Shown: positions 9,751 to 21,294, counted from the stretch's first letter. The stretch: 64,000 bases of DNA from Pseudomonas sp. R76 (GCF_009834565.1 NZ_CP019428.1:1178001-1242000); one strand, 5' to 3'. Program-made: numbers and translations. The notes: generated by a model from the sequence alone, not told the origin.

Positions 9751-10725
9751 TTACATCACTCCCGCACGCAGCAAGTCGTGCATATTCAGGGCGCCAATCG
9801 GGCGGTCGTCGCTATTGACCACCACCAGCGCGCCGATCTTGTGGTCTTCCATGATCTTCAGCGCTTCGGCTGCAAGCATCTCGGGGCGGGCGGTCTTGCC
9901 GTGTGGTGTCATGACCGCGTCAATCGTTGCAGTATGGATATCGATGGTGCGGTCCAGTGTGCGGCGCAGGTCGCCGTCAGTGAACACGCCGGCCAGTCGC
10001 CCGTCGGCTTCCAGGATGACGGTCATGCCCAGGCCCTTGCGGGTCATTTCCATCAGCGCGTCCTTCAGCAAGGTGCCGCGCTGCACGTGGGGCAATTCAT
10101 CGCCCGAGTGCATGACGTTTTCCACTTTCAGCAGCAAGCGACGGCCGAGGGCGCCGCCTGGATGGGAAAACGCAAAATCTTCAGCGGTAAAGCCGCGGGC
10201 TTCCAGCAGTGCCACGGCCAATGCATCGCCCATGACCAGGGCGGCAGTCGTAGAGGACGTCGGCGCCAGGTTCAGCGGGCAGGCTTCGTGGTCCACGTGA
10301 ACATTCAAGTTGACCTCGGCGGCCTTGGCCAGCGTCGAGTCCGGGTTGCCGGTAATGCTGATCATCTGGATGCCCAGGCGCTTGATCAGCGGCAACAGTG
10401 TCACGATTTCATTGGTACTGCCGGAGTTCGACAGCGCCAGGATGATGTCATCCTTGGTGATCATGCCCATGTCGCCGTGGCTGGCTTCGGCCGGGTGTAC
10501 GAAAAAAGCCGTGGTGCCGGTGCTTGCCAGCGTGGCGGCGATCTTGTTGCCGACGTGGCCGGATTTGCCCATGCCGACCACGACAACGCGGCCCTTGCTG
10601 GCCAGAATCATCTCGCAGGCGCGTACGAAATCCGCGTCGATATGGGCCAGTAAACCTTCTACGGCTTCAAGCTCGAGGCGGATGGTGCGTTGTGCGGATT
10701 GAATGAGGTCGCTGGATTGGCTCAT
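9751..10725 (-). CDS. kdsD: Arabinose-5-phosphate isomerase KdsD
   Basis: Interconverts ribulose-5-phosphate and arabinose-5-phosphate, the first step of Kdo synthesis. The 324-residue protein has an SIS sugar-isomerase domain (about residues 40-170, with VVVGMGKSGHVG and SNSGSTNE) and two CBS domains in the C-terminal half. The open frame extends 21 codons upstream; I choose MSQSSDLIQ at 10725 because it matches the family N-terminus. It heads the kdsD-kdsC-lptC-lptA-lptB unit and is divergent from mlaF. Confidence 0.94.
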   Translation of the reverse strand: MSQSSDLIQSAQRTIRLELEAVEGLLAHIDADFVRACEMILASKGRVVVVGMGKSGHVGNKIAATLASTGTTAFFVHPAEASHGDMGMITKDDIILALSNSGSTNEIVTLLPLIKRLGIQMISITGNPDSTLAKAAEVNLNVHVDHEACPLNLAPTSSTTAALVMGDALAVALLEARGFTAEDFAFSHPGGALGRRLLLKVENVMHSGDELPHVQRGTLLKDALMEMTRKGLGMTVILEADGRLAGVFTDGDLRRTLDRTIDIHTATIDAVMTPHGKTARPEMLAAEALKIMEDHKIGALVVVNSDDRPIGALNMHDLLRAGVM

Positions 10726-10759
10726 GTCTGAAATCGTATAGCCTGACGAAAAGTCGGCG

Positions 10760-10765
10760 ATTATA
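10760..10765 (-). promoter_or_regulatory. Possible -10 box upstream of kdsD
   Basis: A perfect TATAAT on the minus strand, 35 bases before the chosen kdsD start, inside the 298-base divergent gap between kdsD and mlaF. I see no convincing -35. The rest of the gap holds no gene; a GATATAGT about 115 bases before mlaF is a weak candidate for the opposite promoter. Confidence 0.45.
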
Positions 10766-11023
10766 GCGGTAATGATCAATTCCCTCACGCAAGTTCGTCA
10801 GGCTTTATTCGGCAGTTGCTTGAGATTCGTCCTCAGCAGCGTTTTTTCCCTGTCCCGAATCTGAACGAGCGCGGTTCCGGCCTTGGGGACGCTGTACCAG
10901 CAGTGATATAGTTCGCCGCCAGTTCGGTCCGCCCAACCCATGTTGCTAATTATTGCGCATCTGTCGCAAACGAATGTCGCAAGCGTGGTGTCTGAGTGAA
11001 AGGCTGCATCCCAAGGAGATTAG

Positions 11024-11833
11024 ATGAGTGCCGATAACGCCTACGCGGTCGAGCTGAAGGGCCTTACCTTCAAGCGCGGGACGCGCAGCATCTTCAATAA
11101 CGTCGATATTCGCATTCCCCGCGGCAAGGTCACGGGCATCATGGGGCCTTCCGGTTGCGGCAAGACCACCCTGTTGCGCCTGATGGGCATGCAATTGCGG
11201 CCTAGCGCCGGCGAAGTTTGGGTCAACGGCCAGAACCTGCCGACGCTGTCGCGCAGCGATCTGTTCGATGCGCGCAAGCATATGGGTGTGTTGTTCCAGA
11301 GCGGTGCGCTGTTCACCGACCTCGATGTTTTCGAGAACGTAGCCTTTCCGCTGCGGGTGCACACCGAGCTGTCCGATGAAATGATTCGTGACATCGTATT
11401 GCTGAAACTGCAGGCCGTCGGCCTTCGCGGCGCCATCGACCTGATGCCCGACGAATTGTCCGGCGGCATGAAGCGCCGCGTTGCGCTGGCGCGGGCCATC
11501 GCCCTCGATCCGCAGATCCTCATGTATGACGAGCCCTTCGTAGGCCAGGACCCGATCGCCATGGGCGTGCTGGTGCGCCTGATCCGCCTGCTCAACGATG
11601 CGTTGGGGATCACCAGTATCGTGGTATCCCACGACCTGGCCGAAACCGCGAGCATTGCCGACTACCTTTATGTAGTCGGCGATGGTCAGGTGCTGGGGCA
11701 GGGCACGCCTGAAGAGCTGATGAACGCTGATAACCCGCGCATTCGCCAATTCATGACCGGCGATCCCGATGGCCCGGTGCCCTTTCATTTTCCGGCAGCG
11801 GACTACCGCGCAGATCTTCTGGGGAAGCGCTGA
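11024..11833 (+). CDS. mlaF: Phospholipid ABC transporter ATPase MlaF
   Basis: A 269-residue ATPase of the Mla system, which moves phospholipids between inner and outer membranes to keep lipid asymmetry. Walker [10 protein letters not shown] is at residues 41-49; the LSGGMKRR signature and the Walker B segment [13 protein letters not shown] are intact. A strong AAGGAG ribosome-binding site precedes the ATG. It is the first gene of mlaFEDCB, and each following gene overlaps its predecessor by 1 to 4 bases or starts within a few bases. Confidence 0.96.
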   Translation: MSADNAYAVELKGLTFKRGTRSIFNNVDIRIPRGKVTGIMGPSGCGKTTLLRLMGMQLRPSAGEVWVNGQNLPTLSRSDLFDARKHMGVLFQSGALFTDLDVFENVAFPLRVHTELSDEMIRDIVLLKLQAVGLRGAIDLMPDELSGGMKRRVALARAIALDPQILMYDEPFVGQDPIAMGVLVRLIRLLNDALGITSIVVSHDLAETASIADYLYVVGDGQVLGQGTPEELMNADNPRIRQFMTGDPDGPVPFHFPAADYRADLLGKR

Positions 11834-12630
11834 TGCGCAAGACATCTTTACTCGAGAAGGTTCGCCTTTTCGGTCGTTCCGGTATTGACCTCGTCGAGGT
11901 GCTGGGGCGTTCGACGATTTTACTGTTTCACGCGTTGCTCGGTCGCGGCGGCATTGGCGGCGGTTTCGGCTTGCTGATCAAGCAGCTGCATTCGGTCGGC
12001 GTGATGTCCCTGGTCATCATCGTGGTTTCCGGGATTTTCATCGGCATGGTGCTGGCGCTGCAGGGGTTTAACATTCTCTCCAGCTACGGTTCGGAGCAGG
12101 CGGTCGGGCAGATGGTGGCCCTGACGCTGTTGCGCGAACTTGGCCCGGTGGTCACCGCCTTGCTGTTTGCCGGGCGTGCAGGTTCTGCATTGACTGCCGA
12201 GATCGGCAACATGAAGTCCACCGAGCAGTTGTCCAGCCTGGAAATGATCGGCGTGGACCCGCTCAAGTACATTGTTGCCCCGCGCCTGTGGGCCGGCTTC
12301 ATTTCCCTGCCTCTGCTGGCAATGATTTTCAGCGTGGTGGGCATTTGGGGCGGTTCCTGGGTGGCGGTTGACTGGTTGGGCGTCTATGACGGCTCGTACT
12401 GGGGCAACATGCAAAACAGCGTGACCTTCAGCGGCGACGTGCTCAACGGCATCATAAAGAGCATCGTCTTCGCCTTTGTAGTGACCTGGATCGCCGTATT
12501 CCAAGGCTACGACTGTGAGCCCACTTCAGAAGGGATCAGTCGCGCCACCACCAAGACCGTTGTGTACGCCTCGCTGGCGGTACTGGGCCTTGACTTCATT
12601 TTGACCGCCTTGATGTTTGGAGATTTCTGA
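11833..12630 (+). CDS. mlaE: Phospholipid ABC transporter permease MlaE
   Basis: A 265-residue inner-membrane permease with five to six hydrophobic segments and the MlaE/YrbE core ([41 protein letters not shown]). It forms the membrane pore of the MlaFEDB complex. It overlaps mlaF by one base (TGATG) and mlaD by one base. Confidence 0.96.
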   Translation: MRKTSLLEKVRLFGRSGIDLVEVLGRSTILLFHALLGRGGIGGGFGLLIKQLHSVGVMSLVIIVVSGIFIGMVLALQGFNILSSYGSEQAVGQMVALTLLRELGPVVTALLFAGRAGSALTAEIGNMKSTEQLSSLEMIGVDPLKYIVAPRLWAGFISLPLLAMIFSVVGIWGGSWVAVDWLGVYDGSYWGNMQNSVTFSGDVLNGIIKSIVFAFVVTWIAVFQGYDCEPTSEGISRATTKTVVYASLAVLGLDFILTALMFGDF

Positions 12631-13097
12631 TGCAAAACCGCACTGTGGAAATCGGTGTCGGCCTTTTCTTGCTGGCTGGCATCCTGGCTTTACTGTTGCT
12701 GGCCCTGCGAGTCAGTGGCCTGTCGGCCAGCCCCACCGCCGATACTTATAAACTTTACGCGTACTTCGACAATATCGCCGGTTTGACTGTCAGAGCTAAA
12801 GTGACCATGGCTGGTGTAACCATCGGCAAGGTCACCGCAATCGATCTGGATCGCGACAGCTTCACCGGCCGAGTGACCATGCAAGTGGACAAGAAGGTAG
12901 ATAATCTGCCGACTGACTCCACTGCATCTATCCTCACTGCGGGTTTGCTGGGCGAGAAGTACATCGGCGTCAGCGTGGGCGGGGAAACAGCCTTGCTCAA
13001 GGATGGTTCGACAATCCACGACACACAGTCGTCGTTGGTGCTTGAAGACTTGATCGGTAAATTCCTGCTCAATACGGTCAATAAAGACGCCAAATGA
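12630..13097 (+). CDS. mlaD: MCE-domain substrate-binding protein MlaD
   Basis: A 155-residue protein with one N-terminal membrane anchor (about residues 7-27) and a single MCE domain (about 38-117, YAYFDNIAGLTVRAKVTMAGV). MlaD forms a hexameric ring with a hydrophobic channel on the periplasmic face of MlaE. Length fits single-MCE MlaD proteins. It ends in the ATGA overlap region of mlaC. Confidence 0.95.
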   Translation: MQNRTVEIGVGLFLLAGILALLLLALRVSGLSASPTADTYKLYAYFDNIAGLTVRAKVTMAGVTIGKVTAIDLDRDSFTGRVTMQVDKKVDNLPTDSTASILTAGLLGEKYIGVSVGGETALLKDGSTIHDTQSSLVLEDLIGKFLLNTVNKDAK

Positions 13098-13108
13098 GGA
13101 ATCTGTTC

Positions 13109-13756
13109 ATGATCTCTACCTTGCGACGTGGCCTGCTGGTGCTGCTTGCAGTACTGCCTATGATGGCCAACGCGGCGGGTTCTGCACACGATCTGGTGCA
13201 GGATACGACCAACAAGATGTTGGCTGACCTGACCGCCAACAAAGAGCAGTACAAGCAAGACCCGAGCAAATTTTATGATGCGCTGAATACCATTGTCGGT
13301 CCGGTGGTCGATGCCGAAGGCATTTCCCGCAGCATCATGACCGTCAAGTATTCACGCAAGGCCACGCCTGCGCAGATGAAGACCTTCGAGGAAAACTTCA
13401 AGAAGGGCCTGTTCCAGTTCTATGGCAATGCCCTGCTGGAGTACAACAACCAAGGCATTACCGTGGCACCGGCCGGGGATGAGTCGGGTGATCGCACCAG
13501 CGTCAACATGACCGTCAAGGGCACCAACGGCGCCGTCTATCCAGTGCAATACACGCTGGAGAAGGTTAACGGCGAGTGGAAACTGCGCAATGTGATCATC
13601 AACGGCATCAACATTGGCAAGCTGTTCCGCGATCAGTTCGCTGACGCCATGCAGCGCAATGGCAACGACCTGGACAAGACCATCAATGGTTGGGCCGGTG
13701 AAGTCGCCAAAGCCAAGGAAGAAACCGACAAACAAGCTGGGAAGCCAGCGCAATGA
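13109..13756 (+). CDS. mlaC: Periplasmic phospholipid carrier MlaC
   Basis: A 215-residue periplasmic shuttle for phospholipids between the outer-membrane MlaA complex and MlaFEDB. The signal peptide is ISTLRRGLLVLLAVLPMM with cleavage near ANAA. The start at 13109 is chosen because GAGGAA lies 8 bases before it; an in-frame ATG at 13094 overlaps the mlaD stop and is the alternative. The mature part has the Ttg2D/MlaC pattern (KEQYKQDPSKFYDAL, GEWKLRNVIINGINIG). Confidence 0.94.
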   Translation: MISTLRRGLLVLLAVLPMMANAAGSAHDLVQDTTNKMLADLTANKEQYKQDPSKFYDALNTIVGPVVDAEGISRSIMTVKYSRKATPAQMKTFEENFKKGLFQFYGNALLEYNNQGITVAPAGDESGDRTSVNMTVKGTNGAVYPVQYTLEKVNGEWKLRNVIINGINIGKLFRDQFADAMQRNGNDLDKTINGWAGEVAKAKEETDKQAGKPAQ

Positions 13757-14058
13757 CCGAGTCGGCTGTTCGTCTTGGCGACGCCGGCGAGTTGTTTATC
13801 AGCGGCGTGCTGGATTACCGCTCCGGGCCCGACCTGCGCAAGCAAGGTCAGGCGCTGATCAACAGCAGCAACGCGCCTGCGCTGGTGCTGGATTGTTCGG
13901 CGGTGACCAAGTCCAGCAGCGTCGGCCTGTCGTTGTTGCTGTGCTTCATGCGCGATGCCGAAGCGGTCAAGAAGCCGGTCAGCGTCCGTGCGTTGCCTGA
14001 AGACATGCGCGAAATTGCGCAAGTTTCCGGTCTGACCGAGCTGTTGGCACATCCTTAA
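13753..14058 (+). CDS. mlaB: STAS-domain protein MlaB
   Basis: A 101-residue cytosolic STAS-domain protein that binds MlaF and is needed for assembly and activity of the transporter. The conserved loop VTKSSSVGLSLL corresponds to the anti-sigma-antagonist-like helix that contacts the ATPase. It overlaps mlaC by four bases (ATGA) and is followed by an intrinsic terminator, closing the operon. Confidence 0.92.
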   Translation: MTESAVRLGDAGELFISGVLDYRSGPDLRKQGQALINSSNAPALVLDCSAVTKSSSVGLSLLLCFMRDAEAVKKPVSVRALPEDMREIAQVSGLTELLAHP

Positions 14059-14073
14059 TACACACTATTAAAG

Positions 14074-14127
14074 AAGCCCCCCGTCAGAGTCCTGCTATGC
14101 GGGGTTCGCAGGCGCGGGGCTTTTTTG
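14074..14127 (+). terminator. Intrinsic terminator after mlaB
   Basis: AAGCCCC at 14074-14080 pairs with GGGGCTT at 14116-14122, with inner GC-rich pairing and a run of T at 14121-14126. It lies 15 bases after the mlaB stop and separates the mla operon from ibaG-murA. Confidence 0.75.
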
Positions 14128-14172
14128 TATGATGTGCGACCCGTGCGCACTGGGCGCCGATAGAGGTTGAGC

Positions 14173-15701
<1,529 letters not shown>

Positions 15702-15720
15702 TACCCGTAACTGCAAACCC

Positions 15721-15750
15721 TTCCTGTGGCAAGCTCCCTCGCCACAGGAA
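15721..15750. repeat. REP-like hairpin between murA and hisG
   Basis: A perfect 10-bp inverted repeat, TTCCTGTGGC and GCCACAGGAA, with a 10-base loop, 20 bases after the murA stop. A second stem (ATCGAGGC/GCCTCGAT) lies further on, around 15780-15802. There is no long T run, so it is not a strong intrinsic terminator. No His-rich leader peptide is visible before hisG. Confidence 0.7.
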
Positions 15751-15862
15751 GGTGTTTGTTGTTAAATGGTTCGTTTCAAATCGAGGCTGTAATGGCCTCG
15801 ATCTGTGTCTGGCGCCGTTTGCGACCGGACAGCAATAGCCTGATGAAGGACTGACGTTTCCC

Positions 15863-16498
15863 ATGTTGACCATCGCACTGTCGAAGGGCCGCATCCTTGA
15901 CGACACTTTGCCGCTTCTGGCTGAAGCGGGCATCGTGCCAACCGAGAATCCGGACAAGAGCCGCAAGCTGATCATCCCCACGACCCAGGACGACGTTCGC
16001 CTGCTGATCGTGCGTGCCACCGACGTGCCGACTTACGTTGAACATGGCGCGGCCGACCTCGGTGTGGCCGGTAAAGACGTGCTGATGGAATACGGTGGCC
16101 AGGGCCTGTACGAGCCGCTGGACCTGCGCATCGCCCTGTGCAAGCTGATGACCGCCGGCCGTGTCGGTGACGTCGAGCCTAAAGGCCGCCTGCGCGTGGC
16201 CACCAAGTTCGTCAACGTTGCCAAGCGCTACTACGCCGAGCAAGGCCGCCAGGTCGACATCATCAAGCTCTACGGTTCGATGGAGCTGGCCCCGCTGATC
16301 GGCCTGGCCGACAAGATCATCGACGTGGTCGACACCGGCAACACCCTGCGCGCCAACGGTCTTGAGCCCCAGGATTTCATCGCTGACATCAGCTCCCGCC
16401 TGATCGTCAACAAAGCCTCCATGAAAATGCAACACGCCCGTATCCAGGCGTTGATCGACACCCTGCGCAAGGCAGTGGAGTCTCGACACCGCGGTTGA
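15863..16498 (+). CDS. hisG: ATP phosphoribosyltransferase, short form
   Basis: Joins ATP and PRPP in the first step of histidine synthesis. At 211 residues this is the short form (HisG-S), which lacks the C-terminal ACT-like regulatory domain and needs HisZ for activity; hisZ is not in the window. Conserved parts include [18 protein letters not shown] at the start and the PRPP-binding segment [16 protein letters not shown]. hisD and hisC follow, but a large inverted-repeat element lies between hisG and hisD. Confidence 0.96.
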   Translation: MLTIALSKGRILDDTLPLLAEAGIVPTENPDKSRKLIIPTTQDDVRLLIVRATDVPTYVEHGAADLGVAGKDVLMEYGGQGLYEPLDLRIALCKLMTAGRVGDVEPKGRLRVATKFVNVAKRYYAEQGRQVDIIKLYGSMELAPLIGLADKIIDVVDTGNTLRANGLEPQDFIADISSRLIVNKASMKMQHARIQALIDTLRKAVESRHRG

Positions 16499-16505
16499 CT
16501 CACCC

Positions 16506-16524
16506 GCGCGACCCCAGGTCGCGC
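16506..16524 (+). terminator. GC-rich hairpin directly after hisG
   Basis: GCGCGACC and GGTCGCGC form a perfect 8-bp stem with a 3-base loop starting 7 bases after the hisG stop. No T run follows, so it may stabilise the mRNA end or act as a weak terminator. Confidence 0.45.
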
Positions 16525-16551
16525 CCGTCTATCCGCCTCATAGCCAGAATT

Positions 16552-16847
16552 CTCAGGTGCCCAAGCGGATCGACTGCTGGGAAGGTGCGCTGACGTTCAA
16601 TAACGAAGCGCGCCTTACCCCAAAAGGCAACTTATGTTAGTAGAAGATTCTTTTTTCAATAATTAGCGACGCGTAGCAGCTTGCCTTTTGAGGTAAGGCC
16701 CTGCGGGTTGGCACTGTGGTCGCGCCATGCTGCGTTGCGGGACTTGGTAAGGAAACAACCCTTACCAGCGTCCCGCGCCTTGCCTGGCACAACCACAGTA
16801 CCAACGCGCTTCGTTATTGAACGTCAGCGCACCTTCGGGCGCCTGAG
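16552..16847. mobile_element. MITE-like nested inverted-repeat element between hisG and hisD
   Basis: The core is bounded by a perfect 32-bp inverted repeat (16581-16612 and 16805-16836). An outer 11-bp pair, CTCAGGTGCCC and GGGCGCCTGAG (one mismatch), flanks it at 16552-16562 and 16837-16847. Inside are two more long hairpins: 16613-16630 with 16681-16698 (17 of 18 match), and 16708-16720 with 16792-16804 (12 of 13). The latter encloses the stems GCGGGAC/GTCCCGC and TGGTAAGG/CCTTACCA. The whole can fold as a long stem with two branches. No reading frame of note is inside. I saw no clear target-site duplication. It fills most of the 378-base gap between hisG and hisD. A structured-RNA origin is the alternative. 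Confidence 0.7.
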
Positions 16848-16876
16848 TTTTTGCCAATTCTATTGAGGCCCTCGCT

Positions 16877-18196
16877 ATGACCACGTCCACTGCAATTGCC
16901 CGACTCAACGCTGCCGACCCGGATTTCGCCCATCATCTGGATCATCTGCTGAGCTGGGAAAGCGTGTCCGACGACTCGGTCAACGGGCGGGTGCTCGACA
17001 TCATCAAGGCCGTGCGCGAGCGCGGTGATGCGGCGCTGGTGGACTTCACCCGCCAGTTTGACGGCCTGGATGTGGCGTCCATGTCCGACCTGATCCTGCC
17101 GCGCGAGCGCCTTGAGCTGGCCCTGACGCGCATCACCGCGCCTCAGCGTGAAGCCCTCGAAGTCGCGGCGGCGCGGGTTCGCAGCTACCACGAGAAACAG
17201 AAGCAGGATTCCTGGAGCTACACCGAGGCCGACGGCACCGTGCTGGGCCAGAAGGTCACGCCGCTGGATCGCGCCGGTTTGTACGTGCCAGGTGGTAAAG
17301 CCTCGTACCCGTCTTCGGTGTTGATGAACGCTATCCCGGCCAAAGTGGCGGGCGTGACCGAAGTGGTCATGGTGGTGCCGACGCCACGCGGTGAAATCAA
17401 CGAGCTGGTGCTGGCGGCTGCGTGCATCGCCGGTGTTGACCGCGTGTTCACCATCGGCGGCGCCCAGGCCGTTGCGGCCCTGGCCTACGGCACCGAAAGC
17501 GTGCCGAAAGTCGACAAAGTGGTCGGCCCGGGTAACATCTATGTGGCCACCGCCAAGCGTCACGTGTTCGGCCAGGTCGGTATCGACATGATCGCCGGTC
17601 CTTCGGAAATCCTCGTGGTGTGTGACGGCCAGACCGACCCGGACTGGATCGCCATGGACCTGTTCTCCCAGGCCGAGCACGACGAGGACGCCCAGGCGAT
17701 TCTGGTCAGCCCCGACGCCGAGTTCCTCGACAAGGTCGCCGCCAGCATCGACAAGCTGCTGCCGACCATGGACCGCGCCGAGATCATCGAGAAATCGATC
17801 AATGGCCGCGGTGCGCTGATTCTGGTGCGTGACATGGAGCAGGCCATCGAAGTGGCCAACCGCATCGCCCCGGAACACTTGGAGTTGTCCGTCGCCGACC
17901 CACAAGCCTGGCTGCCGTCGATTCGTCACGCCGGTGCGATCTTCATGGGCCGCCACACCAGCGAAGCGCTGGGCGACTACTGCGCAGGCCCGAACCACGT
18001 GCTGCCGACCTCCGGCACCGCACGGTTCTCGTCGCCGCTTGGGGTGTATGACTTCCAGAAGCGTTCGTCGATCATCTTCTGCTCGCCACAAGGCGCCTCC
18101 GAACTGGGCAAGACCGCCTCGGTGCTGGCCCGTGGTGAATCGCTCAGCGCCCACGCCCGCAGCGCTGAATACCGCATCCTTGAAGAGGGGAAATAA
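16877..18196 (+). CDS. hisD: Histidinol dehydrogenase
   Basis: Oxidises L-histidinol to L-histidine in two NAD-dependent steps, the last of the pathway. The 439-residue product has the zinc/active-site segments [17 protein letters not shown] and [10 protein letters not shown] and the [16 protein letters not shown] motif. Full length. It is 4 bases from hisC, so these two form one transcript; the promoter may lie in or after the inverted-repeat element upstream. Confidence 0.97.
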   Translation: MTTSTAIARLNAADPDFAHHLDHLLSWESVSDDSVNGRVLDIIKAVRERGDAALVDFTRQFDGLDVASMSDLILPRERLELALTRITAPQREALEVAAARVRSYHEKQKQDSWSYTEADGTVLGQKVTPLDRAGLYVPGGKASYPSSVLMNAIPAKVAGVTEVVMVVPTPRGEINELVLAAACIAGVDRVFTIGGAQAVAALAYGTESVPKVDKVVGPGNIYVATAKRHVFGQVGIDMIAGPSEILVVCDGQTDPDWIAMDLFSQAEHDEDAQAILVSPDAEFLDKVAASIDKLLPTMDRAEIIEKSINGRGALILVRDMEQAIEVANRIAPEHLELSVADPQAWLPSIRHAGAIFMGRHTSEALGDYCAGPNHVLPTSGTARFSSPLGVYDFQKRSSIIFCSPQGASELGKTASVLARGESLSAHARSAEYRILEEGK

Positions 18197-18199
18197 GAC

Positions 18200-19252
18200 A
18201 TGAGTAAATTCTGGAGCCCCTTCGTCAAGGACCTCGTGCCTTACGTGCCCGGCGAACAGCCGAAGCTGACCAAGCTGGTCAAGCTCAACACCAACGAGAA
18301 CCCCTACGGCCCGTCGCCCAAGGCATTGGCCGCGATGCAGAGCGAGTTGAACGACAACCTGCGCCTGTACCCAGACCCCAACAGCGACCTGCTCAAGCAG
18401 GCGGTGGCCAAGTATTACGCAATCGACGCCAGCAAAGTCTTCCTTGGTAACGGTTCCGACGAAGTCCTGGCGCACATCTTCCACGGTTTGCTCCAGCACG
18501 ATTTGCCGCTGCTGTTCCCGGACATCAGCTACAGCTTCTATCCGGTTTACTGCGGCCTCTATGGCATCAAATCCGACCCGGTGCCATTGGACGAGCAGTT
18601 CCAGATTCGTGTGGCCGACTACGCCAAGCCCAACGGCGGGATCATCTTCCCCAACCCGAACGCGCCGACCGGCTGCGTGCTGGCGCTGGATGCAGTCGAG
18701 CAGATCCTCAAGGCCAGCCCGGATTCGGTGGTGGTGGTTGATGAAGCCTATATCGACTTCGGTGGCGAAACCGCTATCAGCCTGGTGGACCGCTACCCGA
18801 ATTTGCTGGTAACACAAACCCTGTCCAAATCGCGCTCACTGGCCGGTTTGCGTGTGGGCCTGGCCGTGGGCCACCCGGACCTGATCGAGGCGCTGGAGCG
18901 GGTCAAGAACAGCTTCAACTCCTACCCGCTCGATCGCCTGGCGATTGTTGGTGCGGCGGCGGCGTTCGACGACCGTGAATACTTCGAGAAGACGTGCCAG
19001 CTGGTGATCGAGAGCCGCAACAAAGTGGTCGCGCAGTTGGAAGGCAAGGGCTTTGAAGTGCTGCCGTCGGCAGCCAACTTCATCTTTGCCCGTCACCCAC
19101 AGCACGATGCGGCCGGGTTGGCAGCCAAGTTGCGTGAGCAGGGCGTGATTGTGCGGCACTTCAAGCAGGAGCGGATTGCCCAGTTCCTGCGGATCAGCAT
19201 CGGTACGCCGGAGCAGAACCAGGCGCTTATCGATGGCCTCGGCGAGCTCTAA
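18200..19252 (+). CDS. hisC: Histidinol-phosphate aminotransferase
   Basis: PLP enzyme that makes histidinol phosphate from imidazole-acetol phosphate and glutamate. The 350-residue product has the PLP-binding Lys210 in [14 protein letters not shown] and the conserved NPNAPTG and VVDEAYIDF segments of fold-type I aminotransferases. It follows hisD by 3 bases. A REPIN lies just after its stop, in the convergent gap with uraA. Confidence 0.95.
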   Translation: MSKFWSPFVKDLVPYVPGEQPKLTKLVKLNTNENPYGPSPKALAAMQSELNDNLRLYPDPNSDLLKQAVAKYYAIDASKVFLGNGSDEVLAHIFHGLLQHDLPLLFPDISYSFYPVYCGLYGIKSDPVPLDEQFQIRVADYAKPNGGIIFPNPNAPTGCVLALDAVEQILKASPDSVVVVDEAYIDFGGETAISLVDRYPNLLVTQTLSKSRSLAGLRVGLAVGHPDLIEALERVKNSFNSYPLDRLAIVGAAAAFDDREYFEKTCQLVIESRNKVVAQLEGKGFEVLPSAANFIFARHPQHDAAGLAAKLREQGVIVRHFKQERIAQFLRISIGTPEQNQALIDGLGEL

Positions 19253-19269
19253 CGACCACTGAAATCAAA

Positions 19270-19359
19270 TGTGGGAGCTGGCTTGCCTGCGATAGCGGTG
19301 TATCAAACGACGTATATGTCGACTGTTACACCGCTATCGCAGGCAAGCCAGCTCCCACA
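19270..19359. repeat. REPIN (inverted REP pair)
   Basis: TGTGGGAGCTGGCTTGCCTGCGATAG and its inverse flank a short variable loop. The pair sits in the 126-base convergent gap between hisC and uraA, where the hairpin may help end transcription from both sides. Confidence 0.92.
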
Positions 19360-19378
19360 CTGATTTGCGTTGGGTCAG

Positions 19379-20653
19379 TTACAGCAACGGCTCATCCGGC
19401 TTCTTGTTCTTCCAGCCATCATTGCCCGGCAGCAGCAGGTTCAACGCAATCGCTACCACCGCACACAAGGCGATGCCCTTGAGGCCGAAATCATCCGGGC
19501 CCGTGTCGGTGCCGACCAGCACACCGCCAATACCAAACACCAGGGTCACCGACACAATCACCAGGTTGCGCGCTTCGCCGAGGTCGATCTTGTGGCGGAT
19601 CAGCGTGTTCATGCCCACGGCCGCAATCGAGCCGAACAGCAAGCACAGAATCCCGCCCATCACCGGCACCGGGATGCTTTGCAGCAGTGCGCCGAACTTG
19701 CCGATAAACGCCAGGCTGATGGCAAACACCGCCGCCCAGGTCATGATTTTCGGGTTGTAGTTCTTGGTCAGCATCACCGCGCCGGTCACTTCGGCGTAGG
19801 TGGTGTTCGGCGGGCCGCCAAACAGGCCGGCAGCCGTGGTGGCAATGCCGTCACCCAACAGCGTGCGGTGCAAGCCAGGCTTCTTCAGGTAGTCACGACC
19901 GGTCACGCTGCCCACCGCAATCACACCGCCGATATGCTCGATCGCCGGGGCCAGGGCCACCGGCACGATGAACAGAATCGCCTGCCAGTTGAATTCCGGC
20001 GCGGTGAAGTGGGGCAGGGCGAACCAGGGCGCTGCAGCGATTTTCGCCGTGTCGACCACACCAAAGTAGAACGACATGGCAAAGCCAACCAGCACACCGG
20101 AAATGATCGGCACCAGGCGAAATATGCCTTTGCCGAACACCGCCACGATCAAGGTGGTCAGCAGTGCGGGCATCGAGATCAGCATCGCCGTCTGGTAATG
20201 GATCAGTTCGCTGCCATCACCGGCTTTACCCATCGCCATGTTGGCGGCAATCGGCGCCATGGCCAGGCCGATGGAAATGATCACCGGGCCGATCACCACC
20301 GGCGGCAGCAGCCGGTCGATGAAACCGGTGCCTTTGATCTTCACCGCCAGGCCGAGAAAGGTATAAACGAAACCCGCCGCCATCACTCCGCCCATGGTCG
20401 CCGCCAGGCCGAACTGGCCCTTGGCGAGAATGATCGGGGTGATAAACGCAAAGCTCGATGCCAGAAATACCGGCACCTGCCGCCCTGTCACCACCTGGAA
20501 CAACAACGTGCCCAGGCCTGCGGTAAACAGTGCGACGTTTGGATCAAGACCTGTGATCAGTGGCATCAACACCAGCGCGCCAAATGCTACGAAGAGCATC
20601 TGTGCGCCAGACAGGATCTGGCGCCAAAGCGGGTCGTTGAATTCATCCTGCAT
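19379..20653 (-). CDS. uraA: Uracil permease (NCS2 family)
   Basis: A 424-residue inner-membrane nucleobase:proton symporter with about 14 hydrophobic segments. It starts MQDEFNDPLW and has the NCS2 signature region around APAIEHIGGVIAVG and GGPPNTTYAEVTG. I choose the ATG at 20653, which has AAGGA upstream; a GTG two codons earlier overlaps the upp stop. It directly follows upp, so uptake and activation of uracil are made from one transcript. Confidence 0.94.
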   Translation of the reverse strand: MQDEFNDPLWRQILSGAQMLFVAFGALVLMPLITGLDPNVALFTAGLGTLLFQVVTGRQVPVFLASSFAFITPIILAKGQFGLAATMGGVMAAGFVYTFLGLAVKIKGTGFIDRLLPPVVIGPVIISIGLAMAPIAANMAMGKAGDGSELIHYQTAMLISMPALLTTLIVAVFGKGIFRLVPIISGVLVGFAMSFYFGVVDTAKIAAAPWFALPHFTAPEFNWQAILFIVPVALAPAIEHIGGVIAVGSVTGRDYLKKPGLHRTLLGDGIATTAAGLFGGPPNTTYAEVTGAVMLTKNYNPKIMTWAAVFAISLAFIGKFGALLQSIPVPVMGGILCLLFGSIAAVGMNTLIRHKIDLGEARNLVIVSVTLVFGIGGVLVGTDTGPDDFGLKGIALCAVVAIALNLLLPGNDGWKNKKPDEPLL

Positions 20654-20655
20654 GC

Positions 20656-21294
20656 TCACGCGTCCTTCTGCTTGGTGCCGAAGATCTTGTCACCGGCATC
20701 ACCCAGGCCTGGGATGATGTAGCCGTGTTCGTTCAGGCGCTCATCAATGGACGCGGTGTAGATCTGCACGTCCGGGTGGGCTTTCTCGACGGCGGCAATG
20801 CCTTCGGGCGCGGCAACCAGCACCATGGCGCGGATGTCCTTGCAACCGGCCTTTTTCAGCAGGTCGATGGTGGCAACCATGGAACTGCCGGTGGCGAGCA
20901 TCGGGTCGATGATCATTGCCAGGCGCTCGTTGATTTCCGGGACGAGTTTTTCCAGGTAGGTGTGGGCCTGCAATGTTTCTTCATTGCGGGCCACGCCGAC
21001 GGCGCTGACTTTGGCGCCCGGGATCAGGCTGAGTACGCCTTCGAGCATGCCGATACCGGCGCGCAGGATCGGCACCACGGTGATTTTCTTACCGGCGATT
21101 TTTTCCACCTGTACGGGACCGGCCCAACCGGGGATCTCGTAGCTTTCCAGGGGCAAATCTTTGGTGGCTTCATAAGTGAGCAGCGCTCCGACTTCCTGAG
21201 CAAGCTCACGGAAATTCTTCGTGCTAATGTCGGCACGGCGCATAAGGCCGAGTTTGTGTCTGATCAGCGGGTGGCGGATCTCGCGAGTGGGCAT
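20656..21294 (-). CDS. upp: Uracil phosphoribosyltransferase
   Basis: Converts uracil and PRPP to UMP in pyrimidine salvage. The 212-residue product has the PRPP-binding loop [12 protein letters not shown] and the C-terminal uracil-binding [13 protein letters not shown]. The start [14 protein letters not shown] at 21294 fits the family; the frame runs 8 codons further upstream. It is divergent from hpt and heads the upp-uraA unit. Confidence 0.96.
   Translation of the reverse strand: MPTREIRHPLIRHKLGLMRRADISTKNFRELAQEVGALLTYEATKDLPLESYEIPGWAGPVQVEKIAGKKITVVPILRAGIGMLEGVLSLIPGAKVSAVGVARNEETLQAHTYLEKLVPEINERLAMIIDPMLATGSSMVATIDLLKKAGCKDIRAMVLVAAPEGIAAVEKAHPDVQIYTASIDERLNEHGYIIPGLGDAGDKIFGTKQKDA

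Noticed and set aside
16552..16847. Integron attC site or his attenuator
   Set aside because: No integrase or cassette genes and no attC core sites are seen; there is no leader peptide with repeated His codons before hisD.
16814..18817. 667-residue minus-strand open frame opposite hisD/hisC
   Set aside because: It is fully antisense to two clear biosynthetic genes, His/Gln/Gly-rich in the way of GC-skew shadow frames, and has no motif.
19370..20722. 450-residue plus-strand open frame opposite uraA
   Set aside because: Very rich in His, Arg and Gln, antisense to a membrane transporter with clear NCS2 motifs.
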